Source of the DNA: Candidatus Roizmanbacteria bacterium
GTDB taxonomy: Bacteria > Patescibacteriota > Microgenomatia > UBA1406 > GWC2-37-13
NCBI GenBank assembly: GCA_016215445.1
Contig: JACRJL010000001.1
Span: 248,001 to 312,000, forward strand
Length of the DNA stretch: 64,000 bases
Direction of reading: 5' to 3'
Below the pieces are notes generated by a model that saw only the letters and a list, made by a program, of their open reading frames with translations, did no database searches and had not been told where the DNA came from. The position numbers were made by a program, and so were the translations under genes. The stretch's first letter is position 1. Every line of letters begins with the position of its first letter. Shown here one piece after another: positions 55,351 through 64,000 of this stretch.

Positions 55351-55833
55351 TTAACAGGAGACTAGACTATTATTTATATTAATAATCCCTATTCTTGAAA
55401 CTGAGATGTCTATACATTGATTAATTGCAGTGTTTTTAAAACGGATTGCACTAATGGATAAATTGATATTTAGTCCAAGCGGAGGAAAATCAAAGTCTCC
55501 CACTCCTGTAATAGATGTATTGTTTGGATCGAAATTATAAGTTTGGATATTTTGGTATACTCCGGCGCAACCGAACTTTAGAATATATGAATTGGCATCA
55601 AGAGTAATTCTATAGCCGTTAAATTGTGAACAACTTTGGTCATATAGATCAGATGTAATAGCTTTTTTTTTAGCTAGTTCAAAGATGTCAACAAATTTTT
55701 GAGCGTCATTTTTCAACTTAAGTTGTTGGGAATAGATATTAAAATTAGGTAGAGTCAAGGTAACAAAGATTAGAATAATAGATAAAGTTACTATCAATTC
55801 AATCAAAGTAAAAGCAAGATTATTTTTGTCCAT
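55351..55833 (-). CDS. Minor type IV prepilin (FimT/GspH-like)
   Basis: 160 residues. Signal [20 protein letters not shown]; cleavage follows Ala rather than Gly. The mature helix (LKNDAQKFVDIFELAKKKAITS) and beta-rich part (YRITLDANSYILKFGC) resemble GspH/FimT. Overlaps its upstream neighbour by 14 bases. Confidence 0.82.
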   Translation of the reverse strand: MDKNNLAFTLIELIVTLSIILIFVTLTLPNFNIYSQQLKLKNDAQKFVDIFELAKKKAITSDLYDQSCSQFNGYRITLDANSYILKFGCAGVYQNIQTYNFDPNNTSITGVGDFDFPPLGLNINLSISAIRFKNTAINQCIDISVSRIGIININNSLVSC

Positions 55834-56230
55834 ATGGTCCGAGACAATAGTTGCAATTATTGCCGCACTGGCCGGCGACGCAAGTTGTCCCTCCGGTTTC
55901 GAGAAAGGCTCCTAAGGTGTAGTCTGTATTTGAGCCGTTGTAATAATAAGAATAAGTTTGAGGCTTTGGGTCTCTGGGAAGGCTTTGTAGATATACTATT
56001 GGAGTAGTGAGTACATTTAATGTAGTTGCCCAGGTTGAACCATTTGGATAACTTCCAACATTGGATCTGTAAATTTCTAAAGCAGTTCTTACTTGTTCCA
56101 TCTCTGTTCTTCGTTTGGCGTCTCTTGATTGCTTAATTAACTGTGTATAAGAAATCGCTGCTACAGCCGCCAATAAACCTATAATGGTGGCGACGACAAG
56201 GATTTCGATCAGAGTAAAGCTTTTTTTCAT
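55820..56230 (-). CDS. Type IV prepilin-like protein
   Basis: 136 residues. Class III signal KKSFTLIEILVVATIIGLLA with Ser at -1. RDAKRRTEMEQVRTALEIYRSN then GSYPNGSTW and a C-terminal cysteine cluster (CVAGQCGNNCNYC). Overlaps the gene upstream by 4 bases. Confidence 0.85.
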   Translation of the reverse strand: MKKSFTLIEILVVATIIGLLAAVAAISYTQLIKQSRDAKRRTEMEQVRTALEIYRSNVGSYPNGSTWATTLNVLTTPIVYLQSLPRDPKPQTYSYYYNGSNTDYTLGAFLETGGTTCVAGQCGNNCNYCLGPYGQK

Positions 56231-56658
56231 TGTTGGCTAGTGATACAGCAACTTTTATTGGTCGAGTTGCAGTCTTCTGTCTCCAAATATGTACCAGCTG
56301 ATATATCTTTCGGGCAGATAGAATATTCAGCCGTATCGCAGGTACCGACACATTGATAATTACCTCCTAAAGGATCAGCAGGCATAGTTAGAAGGTCGAC
56401 ATTGGCTGTCAGTGAGCTACAGTCGGCAACAGTCGCCGTCAATTTGGCTCCGGCGGCAGGTATAGCAGAAGGATAGCTAAAATTACAGATTGAATAATAC
56501 TGTTCAAATGAATTTTGGATTGTTTTTAAGTCGCTTTTCCTTTTAGCGTCTCGAGCTTTTTTTTGCGCGGTTGAGTATGAAGATGCTCCAAGAGCAACTA
56601 ATATAGCAATAATACCTATTACAATAAGCATCTCCATCAAAGTGAATGATTTTTTCAT
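56227..56658 (-). CDS. Type IV prepilin-like protein
   Basis: 143 residues. Class III signal KKSFTLMEMLIVIGIIAILV with Ser at -1, and the common KKARDAKRKSDLKTIQNSFEQYY helix. Several cysteines (SICPKDI, TEDCNSTNKSCC) suggest a disulfide-stabilised head. Confidence 0.86.
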   Translation of the reverse strand: MKKSFTLMEMLIVIGIIAILVALGASSYSTAQKKARDAKRKSDLKTIQNSFEQYYSICNFSYPSAIPAAGAKLTATVADCSSLTANVDLLTMPADPLGGNYQCVGTCDTAEYSICPKDISAGTYLETEDCNSTNKSCCITSQQ

Positions 56659-56695
56659 ATTTGACTATTTAAGTTTTAATATTTAATAGTTTAAA

Positions 56696-57139
56696 TTATG
56701 GCTGAATGACTGTATAACACTTCCCGCTTGAACAGCTACCACAGACGCCACAGTCGTTCGTGCTATCAGGGTCGGCACTGTTTTCGGCGCAGGCGCACAT
56801 AGTATAAGTTAATGTACTATTATCAACGTCATAATAGTACTGTTTGTTTGGTGAGGGGTCGGTCGGAAATCTATTCATATATATGTTACCCGTGCATCCG
56901 GCCAGGCTTGACCAACAAACATTTTCTGCAGGTAATGTAGCGGGAAAAGATGGCGGAGTTTGATCTTGTTTATATAGTTCGAAGGCCTTTTGGATCTGTT
57001 TAAGGTCAGATTTCCTTTGTGTATCTCTGGCTCTTTCTCTTGCCGCCATAAAATTTGGTAAAAACAAGGCAGAAAGTGTACCAATAATAGCGATGACGAC
57101 AAGAAGTTCGATTAAGGTGAAGGCAAGCTTATTTTTCAT
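56696..57139 (-). CDS. Type IV prepilin-like protein
   Basis: 147 residues. Class III signal [20 protein letters not shown] with Ala at -1, then [22 protein letters not shown]. The C-terminus is rich in cysteine ([20 protein letters not shown]). First of the run of six prepilins; follows the clamp-loader gene by 4 bases. Confidence 0.86.
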   Translation of the reverse strand: MKNKLAFTLIELLVVIAIIGTLSALFLPNFMAARERARDTQRKSDLKQIQKAFELYKQDQTPPSFPATLPAENVCWSSLAGCTGNIYMNRFPTDPSPNKQYYYDVDNSTLTYTMCACAENSADPDSTNDCGVCGSCSSGKCYTVIQP

Positions 57140-57143
57140 GGTC

Positions 57144-57785
57144 TTAACTCATCGTATATTGTTTGTGGATAAAAATCAAGATATGATCAAGGGTTAATTG
57201 AGGGTTGAGATTATTATTTTCGAGGAGGGTTTTTAATTTGACAATTTCTTTAATAACTGAAGGAGCTTTTTTATCGCTACCTAAACGGTCTTTGAAAAAA
57301 TAAACTGATTCTTCCAAAATAGAACCGATTTCTTTTTTATCAGAAGGGACGAAAACCTTGTCGGATAAAAATTTATAATCTTTCTCACTTAAAAGCTTGT
57401 TGAAACTGTCTTTAATAGAAGATGCAATTGAAAGATATTTTTTTTCTCCGAGAAAAACTAATTTTGTTCGGGAAACTATGGTTGGGATGAGTCTTGATTC
57501 GTTGTCGGTAGATAAAATAAATAAAGTATTATTTGGCGGTTCCTCAAGTGTTTTAAGAAAGGCATTTTGAGCTTCCAAAGAAGAGATATGAAAATTTTCC
57601 AAAAAATAAACCCGGAGTTCTTTGTGAAAAATACTTGTTTCTTTAATGAGATTTTTTATTTCTTTGATAGAAAATTCTTTTCCTTCGGGTTTTATCTCAA
57701 AGAGCAAATGATTTTTTTCTTTATTTTTTTTTATGTAAGCGATATTTTCTTTATGACTGCGAGAAACGAGCAAAATGGGAATCAT
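57144..57785 (-). CDS. DNA polymerase III delta-prime-like subunit
   Basis: 213 residues. The AAA+ core is recognisable from [17 protein letters not shown] and [22 protein letters not shown] plus [13 protein letters not shown] (SRC-like arginine region, lacking Cys). No P-loop is present, as expected for delta-prime, a non-ATPase stator; but it is short, so a truncated DnaX-like clamp-loader protein is possible. Transcribed away from pilB and ahead of the prepilins. Confidence 0.75.
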   Translation of the reverse strand: MIPILLVSRSHKENIAYIKKNKEKNHLLFEIKPEGKEFSIKEIKNLIKETSIFHKELRVYFLENFHISSLEAQNAFLKTLEEPPNNTLFILSTDNESRLIPTIVSRTKLVFLGEKKYLSIASSIKDSFNKLLSEKDYKFLSDKVFVPSDKKEIGSILEESVYFFKDRLGSDKKAPSVIKEIVKLKTLLENNNLNPQLTLDHILIFIHKQYTMS

Positions 57786-57814
57786 ATACCTTGCATTTTA
57801 ACAGAATTTTCCTA

Positions 57815-57820
57815 TATATT
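57815..57820 (+). promoter_or_regulatory. -10 box of pilB (leaderless type)
   Basis: TATATT followed by TAAATT and the pilB ATG at 57827. Confidence 0.45.
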
Positions 57821-57826
57821 TAAATT

Positions 57827-59536
57827 ATGAACGTTTCACCGAAACTGTTACTGGATCAATTGGTAAAAAACGGAAACCTAACACGCGAGGAAGCAGATCA
57901 TTACGAGGTTTCTAGTCTGCAGAAGAATATTGCTCTTGATCAATATTTATTGGAAAAATCCACTTTGTCAAAAATAGATGTCATAAAGGCGATTGCCGAA
58001 ATCGAGTCAATAGCCTATATTGATTTAAACTCATCTCCGATCGATTCGCAGGCAGTTGGCATGATTGCTGAACCAATTGCCAGAAAATATCAAGTAATAC
58101 CCTATCGTTTCGATCCTTCTCAATCAAAAATTTATTTAGCGACGACTGATCCTTACAACTCTGCTGTTATTGATTTTTTGGAAAAAAAGACAGGAAAAAA
58201 AATTATCTTGGCCTTAGCCGACGGAGAACAGATTCAAAAAATGATTGACCTGGCTTATAGCCAAGGTTTATCTCCCGAAGTAAGAGAAGCCTTAAAAGAA
58301 TACATTCCCAGTAAAGAAGGCAGAAAAACAGAATTGACAAGTATGGCGATTCACGAAGCTCCCATTGCCAAAATTGTTTCGACTATTTTGGAATTTTCCA
58401 TAAAAAGTCGGGCATCTGACGTTCATATCGAACCCGAGGAAAACAGGACAAAGGTTAGATACAGGATTGACGGAATACTTCAGGAAAAATTGTCTTTACC
58501 GAAAACCATCCACGATGCTTTAATTTCAAGAATAAAGATTCTTTCGGAGATGAAGATTGATGAAAAACGTATTCCTCAAGATGGCCGGTTTACTTTTAGA
58601 ATTGGTAACGAGGAAGTTGATTTACGTGTTTCTACTTTACCAACTGTCAATGGTGAAAAGGTCGTTATGCGACTTTTAAAAAAAACCGGTGGAATTCCCG
58701 GTCTACTCGACTTAGGCATGAGAGGACCCCAGTTAAAGGCTGTCGAAGAGGCAATCCTTAAACCCTACGGAATCATTCTTATCACAGGTCCTACTGGATC
58801 AGGAAAAACAACCACTTTGTATTCAATTCTATCTCGACTTAATAAACCAAGCGTCAATATAATGACTCTCGAAGACCCGGTCGAATATCAAATTGCCGGT
58901 ATAAATCAGGTGCAAATAAATCCCCAGGCTGGTCTTACCTTTGCCACTGGTCTTCGTTCATTTTTACGACAAGATCCTAACATCATCTTGGTAGGAGAAA
59001 TTCGCGATAAAGAAACCACACAACTGGCAATTCAAGCCGCGCTAACAGGCCACTTGGTTTTTTCAACTTTGCATACAAATGATTCTTCAACGGCAATTCC
59101 TAGATTGATTGATCTTGGCGCCGAACCCTTTTTAATTGCTTCGGTACTGACGGAAGTCATAGCTCAGCGTATCTGTAGACGAATTTGTCAAAGTTGTAAA
59201 TCCGTTTACGAACCGATCCCCCAAGTAAAAGAAAATATCAAGGAAGTTTTAGGTAGTTTTTTGCCGAAGATTTATGAAACTCAACCGATAAAATTATCTA
59301 AAGGTACGGGTTGCCACGAGTGTAACCAATCGGGTTATTTGGGAAGAGTAGCCATTTTTGAAGTTTTGAAAGTTTCACCTGGTATTAACAAAATGATATT
59401 ACAACAAGAGTCAGCCAAAGCCATTGAAGAACAAGCAAGAAAAGAAGACCTAATTATGATGAAACAGGATGGGTACTTGAAGGCATTGGAAGGAATAACT
59501 ACAATTGAAGAGGTATTAAGAGTTGCCGAAACCTAA
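57827..59536 (+). CDS. pilB: Type IV pilus extension ATPase PilB
   Basis: 569 residues. MshE/GspE N domain (to about 140), Walker A GPTGSGKTTTLYS, Asp box and Walker B LVGEIRD, His box TGHLVFSTLHTND, and the C-terminal zinc-binding tetracysteine (CRRICQSC, CHECNQSG). Powers pilin polymerisation. Overlaps pilT by 14 bases, and pilC follows, so all three are one unit. Confidence 0.95.
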   Translation: MNVSPKLLLDQLVKNGNLTREEADHYEVSSLQKNIALDQYLLEKSTLSKIDVIKAIAEIESIAYIDLNSSPIDSQAVGMIAEPIARKYQVIPYRFDPSQSKIYLATTDPYNSAVIDFLEKKTGKKIILALADGEQIQKMIDLAYSQGLSPEVREALKEYIPSKEGRKTELTSMAIHEAPIAKIVSTILEFSIKSRASDVHIEPEENRTKVRYRIDGILQEKLSLPKTIHDALISRIKILSEMKIDEKRIPQDGRFTFRIGNEEVDLRVSTLPTVNGEKVVMRLLKKTGGIPGLLDLGMRGPQLKAVEEAILKPYGIILITGPTGSGKTTTLYSILSRLNKPSVNIMTLEDPVEYQIAGINQVQINPQAGLTFATGLRSFLRQDPNIILVGEIRDKETTQLAIQAALTGHLVFSTLHTNDSSTAIPRLIDLGAEPFLIASVLTEVIAQRICRRICQSCKSVYEPIPQVKENIKEVLGSFLPKIYETQPIKLSKGTGCHECNQSGYLGRVAIFEVLKVSPGINKMILQQESAKAIEEQARKEDLIMMKQDGYLKALEGITTIEEVLRVAET

Positions 59537-60602
59537 TATGGAATTAAATAAACTTTTGCAGTTGGTGATTGATAAACAAGCTTCAGATTTGCACATTATT
59601 CCGGAATATTTTCCGACTATTCGTGTGGCCGGAGAGCTATTCCAGTTGACGACCATGAGTAAAGTTACGGGTGAGATGGCTGAACAGATGTTACTTGGAT
59701 CTTTGACAGGTGAACAGAAGGAAAATTTTCTCGCCAACCGGGAGTTAGACTTGGCAGTTACTTATAATAACGGCCGTTTCCGAGTCAACTTATATTATGC
59801 GAAAGGGGTAATTTGCGGTAGTTTCCGACTGATTCCAGCCACTATTAAAAGTATAGAAGAGCTAGGTTTACCAGCCATATTAAAGAAGTGCGTTGATTTT
59901 CGTCAAGGATTAGTTCTTTTGACAGGCCCAACAGGAGAGGGAAAATCAACTACTCTAGCCTCAATTATCAATGAAATAAATCATAGATATTCCAAACACA
60001 TTATTACTATCGAAGATCCAATTGAGTATGTTTACCCGGTTTCAAAATCGATCATTTCCCAAAGAGAACTCCACCAAGATACTCATTCTTGGAGTCTGTC
60101 TTTAAAGTCAGCTTTGAGAGAGGATCCTGACGTTATTTTAGTTGGAGAGATGCGAGATTTTGATACAATCTCGTTGGTTTTAACAGCTGCAGAAACCGGT
60201 CACTTGGTTTTTTCTACTTTGCATACCAATTCGGCTCCGGAATCAATCGATAGAATAATTGACATTTTTCCGCCCCATCAGCAGAACCAGGTTAAAAATC
60301 AGCTATCGACAGTACTGAAAATGATAGTTACGCAAAGGCTTGTTCCTAAGCAAAATAGCATTGAAAGAATACCTGCCGCGGAGATTCTTATCAGCAATTC
60401 AGCTGTCTCAACTACTATAAGAGAAGGAAAAACTTATCTTATTAACAATATTCTTGAAACGTCAGAAGGTGAGGGATTGCTTCTATTTGAGAAAAATCTT
60501 TTGTCACTTTATAAAGCCGGGTTAATTTCTAAAGAGACTGCTTTCTCGTTTGCTATTAGACCAAAGGAACTGGAAAAATTTATAAAAATAAACCGGAGCT
60601 AA
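59523..60602 (+). CDS. pilT: Type IV pilus retraction ATPase PilT
   Basis: 359 residues; the first ATG candidate is within the pilB end. NKLLQLVIDKQASDLHI start, Walker A GPTGEGKSTT (Glu in place of Ser), Walker B LVGEMRD and the His box TGHLVFSTLHTNSAPESIDRIID. No tetracysteine, as expected for PilT. Its presence predicts retractable pili (twitching, DNA uptake or attachment to a host). Confidence 0.93.
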   Translation: MPKPNMELNKLLQLVIDKQASDLHIIPEYFPTIRVAGELFQLTTMSKVTGEMAEQMLLGSLTGEQKENFLANRELDLAVTYNNGRFRVNLYYAKGVICGSFRLIPATIKSIEELGLPAILKKCVDFRQGLVLLTGPTGEGKSTTLASIINEINHRYSKHIITIEDPIEYVYPVSKSIISQRELHQDTHSWSLSLKSALREDPDVILVGEMRDFDTISLVLTAAETGHLVFSTLHTNSAPESIDRIIDIFPPHQQNQVKNQLSTVLKMIVTQRLVPKQNSIERIPAAEILISNSAVSTTIREGKTYLINNILETSEGEGLLLFEKNLLSLYKAGLISKETAFSFAIRPKELEKFIKINRS

Positions 60603-60606
60603 ATCC

Positions 60607-61809
60607 ATGATCTTTAAATATAAAGCCCTCAAAGGTACGATTTTGATCGAAAAACAGATTGAAGCCATTTCAAGTTCTTCTGTTGTTGAGTATCTTCAGA
60701 AAAACGGCTATTTTCCAATCTCTGTGACAGAGGTAAAACAGCAAAGAATAGATTTTCTAAACGCTCTAAATAATCAAGTAACTTTTAATGACATAGTTGA
60801 TTTTACTCGTCAAATCGCGATAATGCTCAACGCAGGATTAACGTTGATTGACGCTTTGGAGATTTTAAAAAAGCAAGCTAATAAGCCAGGGACTCAAAAA
60901 ATGATTAATAGTATAGACTCGGATATAAAAGCTGGAGGTTCATTCTCCTCTGCCTTAAATAAATATCGGGGTAATTTTTCAGGTCTATACATTGCTTTGG
61001 TTAGATCGGGAGAAGCGTCAGGAAAACTTGGGGAAATTTTGCTTCGTCTGGCCGATAACCTTGAAAAAGAAAGAGAATTTAAAAGTAAGTTAAAAGGGGC
61101 TCTAATCTATCCGGCATTGATTTTGATAGGTATGTTTGTAGTTATGTTTATAATGATTACATTTGTTATCCCAAAGCTGCTGGGACTTTATAAAGATTTT
61201 AATGTTGAGTTACCAGTTACAACTCAGATATTAATTACAATTTCTTCTTTTTCTGTAAAATTTTGGCCGTTTATGGCAGTTGGGGTTTTTGCCCTTAGTT
61301 ATTTTGCTAAAAAATATGTCCAGACAAGGAACGGCAAATATAATCTTGATAGTCTTCTTTTGAAACTACCTGTCATTGGAAAAGTCATTTCCATTTCAGC
61401 TTTGGTCGACACAACGAGAACGTTAGCTATACTTATAGGAGCCGGTGTTTCTATTCTTGATGCACTTTCTATCGTGATCGATACTACAGAAAATATGATC
61501 TATCAAAAAGCTTTTATAAGTGTAAGCCACAAAGTGGAAAAAGGCCAGTCGCTTGGAGTTTCCCTCGATCAAGAAGGAATTTTTCCGCCAATTCTTGTTC
61601 AAATGAGCCAGGTTGGAGAACAAACCGGCAACCTTGACGATACTTTACTTCGTCTTTCAAAATATTTTGAGATGGAGTCGGAAATTTCAGTGAAATCAAT
61701 GACAACTCTAATCGAACCGATGATTTTAGTTATTTTAGGTTTTGGAGTAGGATTCTTGGTTCTGTCAGTAATTACGCCGATTTATAATCTGACAAGTTCA
61801 TTTAAGTAA
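60607..61809 (+). CDS. pilC: Type IV pilus inner-membrane platform protein PilC
   Basis: 400 residues. Two GspF domains (TRQIAIMLNAGLTLIDALEIL and TRTLAILIGAGVSILDALSIV), each followed by hydrophobic segments, three in all. Platform on which PilB and PilT act. Confidence 0.94.
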   Translation: MIFKYKALKGTILIEKQIEAISSSSVVEYLQKNGYFPISVTEVKQQRIDFLNALNNQVTFNDIVDFTRQIAIMLNAGLTLIDALEILKKQANKPGTQKMINSIDSDIKAGGSFSSALNKYRGNFSGLYIALVRSGEASGKLGEILLRLADNLEKEREFKSKLKGALIYPALILIGMFVVMFIMITFVIPKLLGLYKDFNVELPVTTQILITISSFSVKFWPFMAVGVFALSYFAKKYVQTRNGKYNLDSLLLKLPVIGKVISISALVDTTRTLAILIGAGVSILDALSIVIDTTENMIYQKAFISVSHKVEKGQSLGVSLDQEGIFPPILVQMSQVGEQTGNLDDTLLRLSKYFEMESEISVKSMTTLIEPMILVILGFGVGFLVLSVITPIYNLTSSFK

Positions 61810-61819
61810 ACAAATTTAT

Positions 61820-63856
61820 TTAATCTTTGGAGATCTCTTCCATTTTATGATTATCTATCCTTTTTTCCAATTCTGGAAGTTCGTCGATGGAATAATGCTT
61901 TTCTAGATAATCGACCGCTTTCTTTGTTTTTTCGATCATCTGATAGTCGCTTAGACTGGCAATCTTTAAATCCAAATATCCGTGTTGTTTTATACCATAG
62001 ATATCGCCTGGTCCTCTTATTTTTAAGTCTTCTTCAGCTAGTTTATTTCCGTCGTTTGTTTTGGAAAACATTTTCAGTCTTTCAACTATTGTAGAAGTTT
62101 CTTTTTCTGTGAAGAGAAAGCAGTAAGATTGTTTGTTACTTCTTCCAACACGGCCACGCAGTTGATGAAGTTGAGCCAAACCAAAACGTTCAACCCCTTC
62201 AATCAAAATAATAGTTGCATTGGGAATATCAACGCCAACTTCGACAACGGGTGTGGCAACCAAAATATCTATTTTTCTATTTTTGAAATCTTCCATAGTT
62301 TGGTTTTTTTCTTTAGACTTTATTTTGCCATGGAGAAGTCCGAGATTAAATTCTGAAAATATTTTTTTAAGGTTTTCGTATTCTGCCTTGGCGGCTTTAA
62401 TAGATTTCATTGTTTCAATTTCTGATTCTTCAATCAAAGGGCAAACAATGAAAACTTGTGAATGGTAAGTGGTGATTTGAGACTTGATCCATCTATAACC
62501 GGACGACCTCTTTTCTTTTGGTACAAAAAAAGTTTTAACCTGTTTTCGCCCGGGCGGCATTTCGTCTATCACAGAAAGGTCAAGTTCTCCATAAAGAGTC
62601 AGGGCAACGGTTCGGGGTATTGGAGTTGCCGTCATTGTCAATAAATGCGGATTGATTCCTTTATTTTTCAATTCTGATCTTTGGGCAACACCAAAACGGT
62701 GCTGCTCATCTATAATTACCAACCCAATTTTTCCGAACTTTATTTTTTTGCTTATTAAGGCGTGTGTTCCAATTATTATGTTTAATTTTTTAATATCCGA
62801 GGTGGAATTTGTCTTATGTGATCCTGTTTGTAGACCTATTTTAACTTTAGTGTTTTTAAATAGTTGAATAATTGTTGAGTAATGTTGTAGGGCGAGAATT
62901 TCAGTTGGTGCCATTAAGATAGATTGGTAACCGTTAAGGTATGAAAAATAACAGGCTAATGCAGCGATAACCGTTTTACCGCTTCCCACTTCGCCCTGCA
63001 AGAAACGGTTCATTGGTTTCTGACTCTTTAGGTTTTCGGAAATTTCCTCCCAAACGCGTTTTTGGGCATTAGTTAATTTAAAAGGAAGGTTATCAACAAA
63101 TTGTTTTAAGGACAGTTCATGGTTTATCCCCATGGTAAATCGGTTGCCCACTTTTTCTTTTTCCCATTCTTTTTTTACCAAACGGTTTGTAAGTTGGATT
63201 ACTGATAGTTCGTCAAAAGCCAATCTTTCGCGCGCTTTTCGGGCAGACTCTATAGAATCCGGGAAATGAATCTGTTTATAAGCGATGTTTTCTTTAATTA
63301 GGTTGTTGAAAGAAATTACCTGTTCTGGAAAAATTTCTGCCGGATTATTTTCAACATTGTTTAGAACATTAAACATTTTTTCTCGGATTGTTTTTGAAGA
63401 GAGTCCCCTTTTCTCAGGATAGATAGGAATGATTCTTCCAGTATGAATTTTTGTATTATTAAGTTCATACTCTTTAGGTTTCATAGATAGTTTCTTTCCG
63501 TATCTTTCACAGATTCCTGAAATACTTAAGATCATTCCTTTTTTAAATAATCTAAGGAGATACGGTTGATTGTAGAATCCCAGTTCGATTTCTCCAGTAT
63601 CATCCTTGAGTTTGAAAACCTGAATCCTTAAACCGGTTCTGGTGACTTGATATTTCGAATCCGATATTTGTCCTGTTAAGGTGACTGTTTCGCCTGGTTG
63701 AACAGCTTTAATTTTGGAGATTAAAGAATAATCTTCATAGCGGGAAGGAAAATAATTAATCAGATCATAATAGTTCTTGATTTCCAAGGATTGAAGTTTC
63801 TTGATTGTTACGGAACTGGTTTTCGGAAGGGACGCTATAGGTTCTGTTAAATCCAT
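61820..63856 (-). CDS. recG: ATP-dependent DNA helicase RecG
   Basis: 678 residues from the ATG at 63856 (a TTG two codons earlier is possible). Wedge/OB domain, then helicase motifs: I QGEVGSGKTV, II DEQHRFG, III TMTATPIPRT, VI QLHQLRGRVGRS. Remodels stalled forks and D-loops. Follows a tiny ORF by 10 bases and converges on pilC. Confidence 0.95.
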   Translation of the reverse strand: MDLTEPIASLPKTSSVTIKKLQSLEIKNYYDLINYFPSRYEDYSLISKIKAVQPGETVTLTGQISDSKYQVTRTGLRIQVFKLKDDTGEIELGFYNQPYLLRLFKKGMILSISGICERYGKKLSMKPKEYELNNTKIHTGRIIPIYPEKRGLSSKTIREKMFNVLNNVENNPAEIFPEQVISFNNLIKENIAYKQIHFPDSIESARKARERLAFDELSVIQLTNRLVKKEWEKEKVGNRFTMGINHELSLKQFVDNLPFKLTNAQKRVWEEISENLKSQKPMNRFLQGEVGSGKTVIAALACYFSYLNGYQSILMAPTEILALQHYSTIIQLFKNTKVKIGLQTGSHKTNSTSDIKKLNIIIGTHALISKKIKFGKIGLVIIDEQHRFGVAQRSELKNKGINPHLLTMTATPIPRTVALTLYGELDLSVIDEMPPGRKQVKTFFVPKEKRSSGYRWIKSQITTYHSQVFIVCPLIEESEIETMKSIKAAKAEYENLKKIFSEFNLGLLHGKIKSKEKNQTMEDFKNRKIDILVATPVVEVGVDIPNATIILIEGVERFGLAQLHQLRGRVGRSNKQSYCFLFTEKETSTIVERLKMFSKTNDGNKLAEEDLKIRGPGDIYGIKQHGYLDLKIASLSDYQMIEKTKKAVDYLEKHYSIDELPELEKRIDNHKMEEISKD

Positions 63857-63866
63857 GAACAATATT

Positions 63867-63977
63867 TTACCTTATAAATAAAGGCGCTAACGATGACAAA
63901 ATCAAAAGGAGTGAAGATATAACGACAATCACTTTCCATAATGAATCTTTTTTTATTTTTCGCCCTAAGATTTTCAT
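63867..63977 (-). CDS. Tiny single-helix membrane peptide upstream of recG
   Basis: 36 residues: a basic start (MKILGRKIKKD) then one hydrophobic helix (KVIVVISSLLLILSSLAPLF) and Arg at the end. A TATAAT (63984-63989) stands six bases before the ATG, the pattern seen at verified genes here, and the stop lies 10 bases before recG. Not recognised; could be a small membrane protein or a leader for recG expression. Confidence 0.45.
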   Translation of the reverse strand: MKILGRKIKKDSLWKVIVVISSLLLILSSLAPLFIR

Positions 63978-63983
63978 AGCTTT

Positions 63984-63989
63984 ATTATA
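63984..63989 (-). promoter_or_regulatory. -10 box of the small ORF/recG unit (leaderless type)
   Basis: TATAAT, then AAAGCT and ATG. The region upstream of the -10 is cut by the end of the window, so no -35 can be judged. Confidence 0.5.
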
Positions 63990-64000
63990 CGAAAATGTTT

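Noticed and set aside
57144-57785. Broken dnaX copy
   Set aside because: Absence of a P-loop is normal for delta-prime and the frame is intact, so a clamp-loader stator is more likely than a pseudogene.

Overview
This window is an AT-rich, gene-dense bacterial chromosome segment that looks like a member of the Candidate Phyla Radiation (Patescibacteria), most likely the Microgenomates side. The reasons are: several housekeeping proteins are pared down (a release factor 1 without its N-terminal domain, a 149-residue EF-Ts, a gamma-only DnaX, a YbeY without its metal-binding tail); a type IV pilus system lacks any secretin, as expected without an outer membrane; a soluble KE-rich protein resembles a CPR-restricted family; and the 16S gene has an altered 530 loop. 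TGA is used as a stop (for example the ends of rnc and the SAM-hydrolase-like gene), so the code is standard and not code 25. No stretch above about 300 bases lacks a gene.

Layout. 1-2.6 kb (+): end of a glycosyltransferase gene, then lepA. 2.6-12.8 kb (-): two or three linked transcription units reading hisS-prfA-rpmE, rplJ-rplL (with an L10 leader) and gyrB-ppa-gyrA-folD-miaA. 12.8-16.9 kb (-): rpsF-ssb-rpsR followed by an envelope unit (barrel-sandwich protein, Ctp protease, HtrA protease). 16.9-18.7 kb (+): a membrane glycosyltransferase. 18.7-22.2 kb (-): cysS, an MFS transporter, tRNA-Pro, a coiled-coil protein and a MIP18-family protein. 22.3-24.6 kb (+): RNase J and recR. 24.6-27.4 kb (-): rpsU-ybeY-dnaX-ybaB-prs. 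27.5-34 kb (-): rpsB-tsf-frr-rseP-two small kinases-proS-DHH protein. 34-38.7 kb (-): galU, a secreted Ig-like protein, a nucleotide hydrolase/thymidylate kinase fusion and a membrane-anchored Clp-like ATPase. 38.8-42.3 kb (+): three consecutive ATP-grasp ligases, then tRNA-Val and tRNA-Ile on the other strand. 42.5-44.6 kb (+): MgtE/CBS-like regulator and SAM-hydrolase-family protein. 44.6-47.3 kb (-): a solitary 16S rRNA gene and mreB. 47.3-61.8 kb: a Wzy/PglL-like ligase and a type IV pilus locus (eight prepilins, PilM/N/O, PilB, PilT, PilC) interrupted by rpmF-nusB-rnc-rpsP. 61.8-64 kb (-): recG preceded by a tiny membrane peptide gene.

The most notable signals are regulatory and structural. 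Upstream of hisS lies a complete translation-dependent attenuator: a leader peptide with three consecutive His codons and four mutually exclusive RNA segments ending in an intrinsic terminator. Many transcription units share one promoter architecture, a -10 box (often extended TGn) only 6-8 bases before the ATG, implying leaderless mRNAs. Small palindromic or short-period repeats sit both between genes and in frame inside essential genes (lepA, miaA, cysS, ssb). The 16S gene stands alone, with its own promoter, boxA and a long leader-trailer processing stem, and shows compensated base changes in the 530-loop pseudoknot. The strongest candidate for an undescribed biochemical system is the ATP-grasp trio at 38.8-42.3 kb, whose product cannot be read from the sequence.
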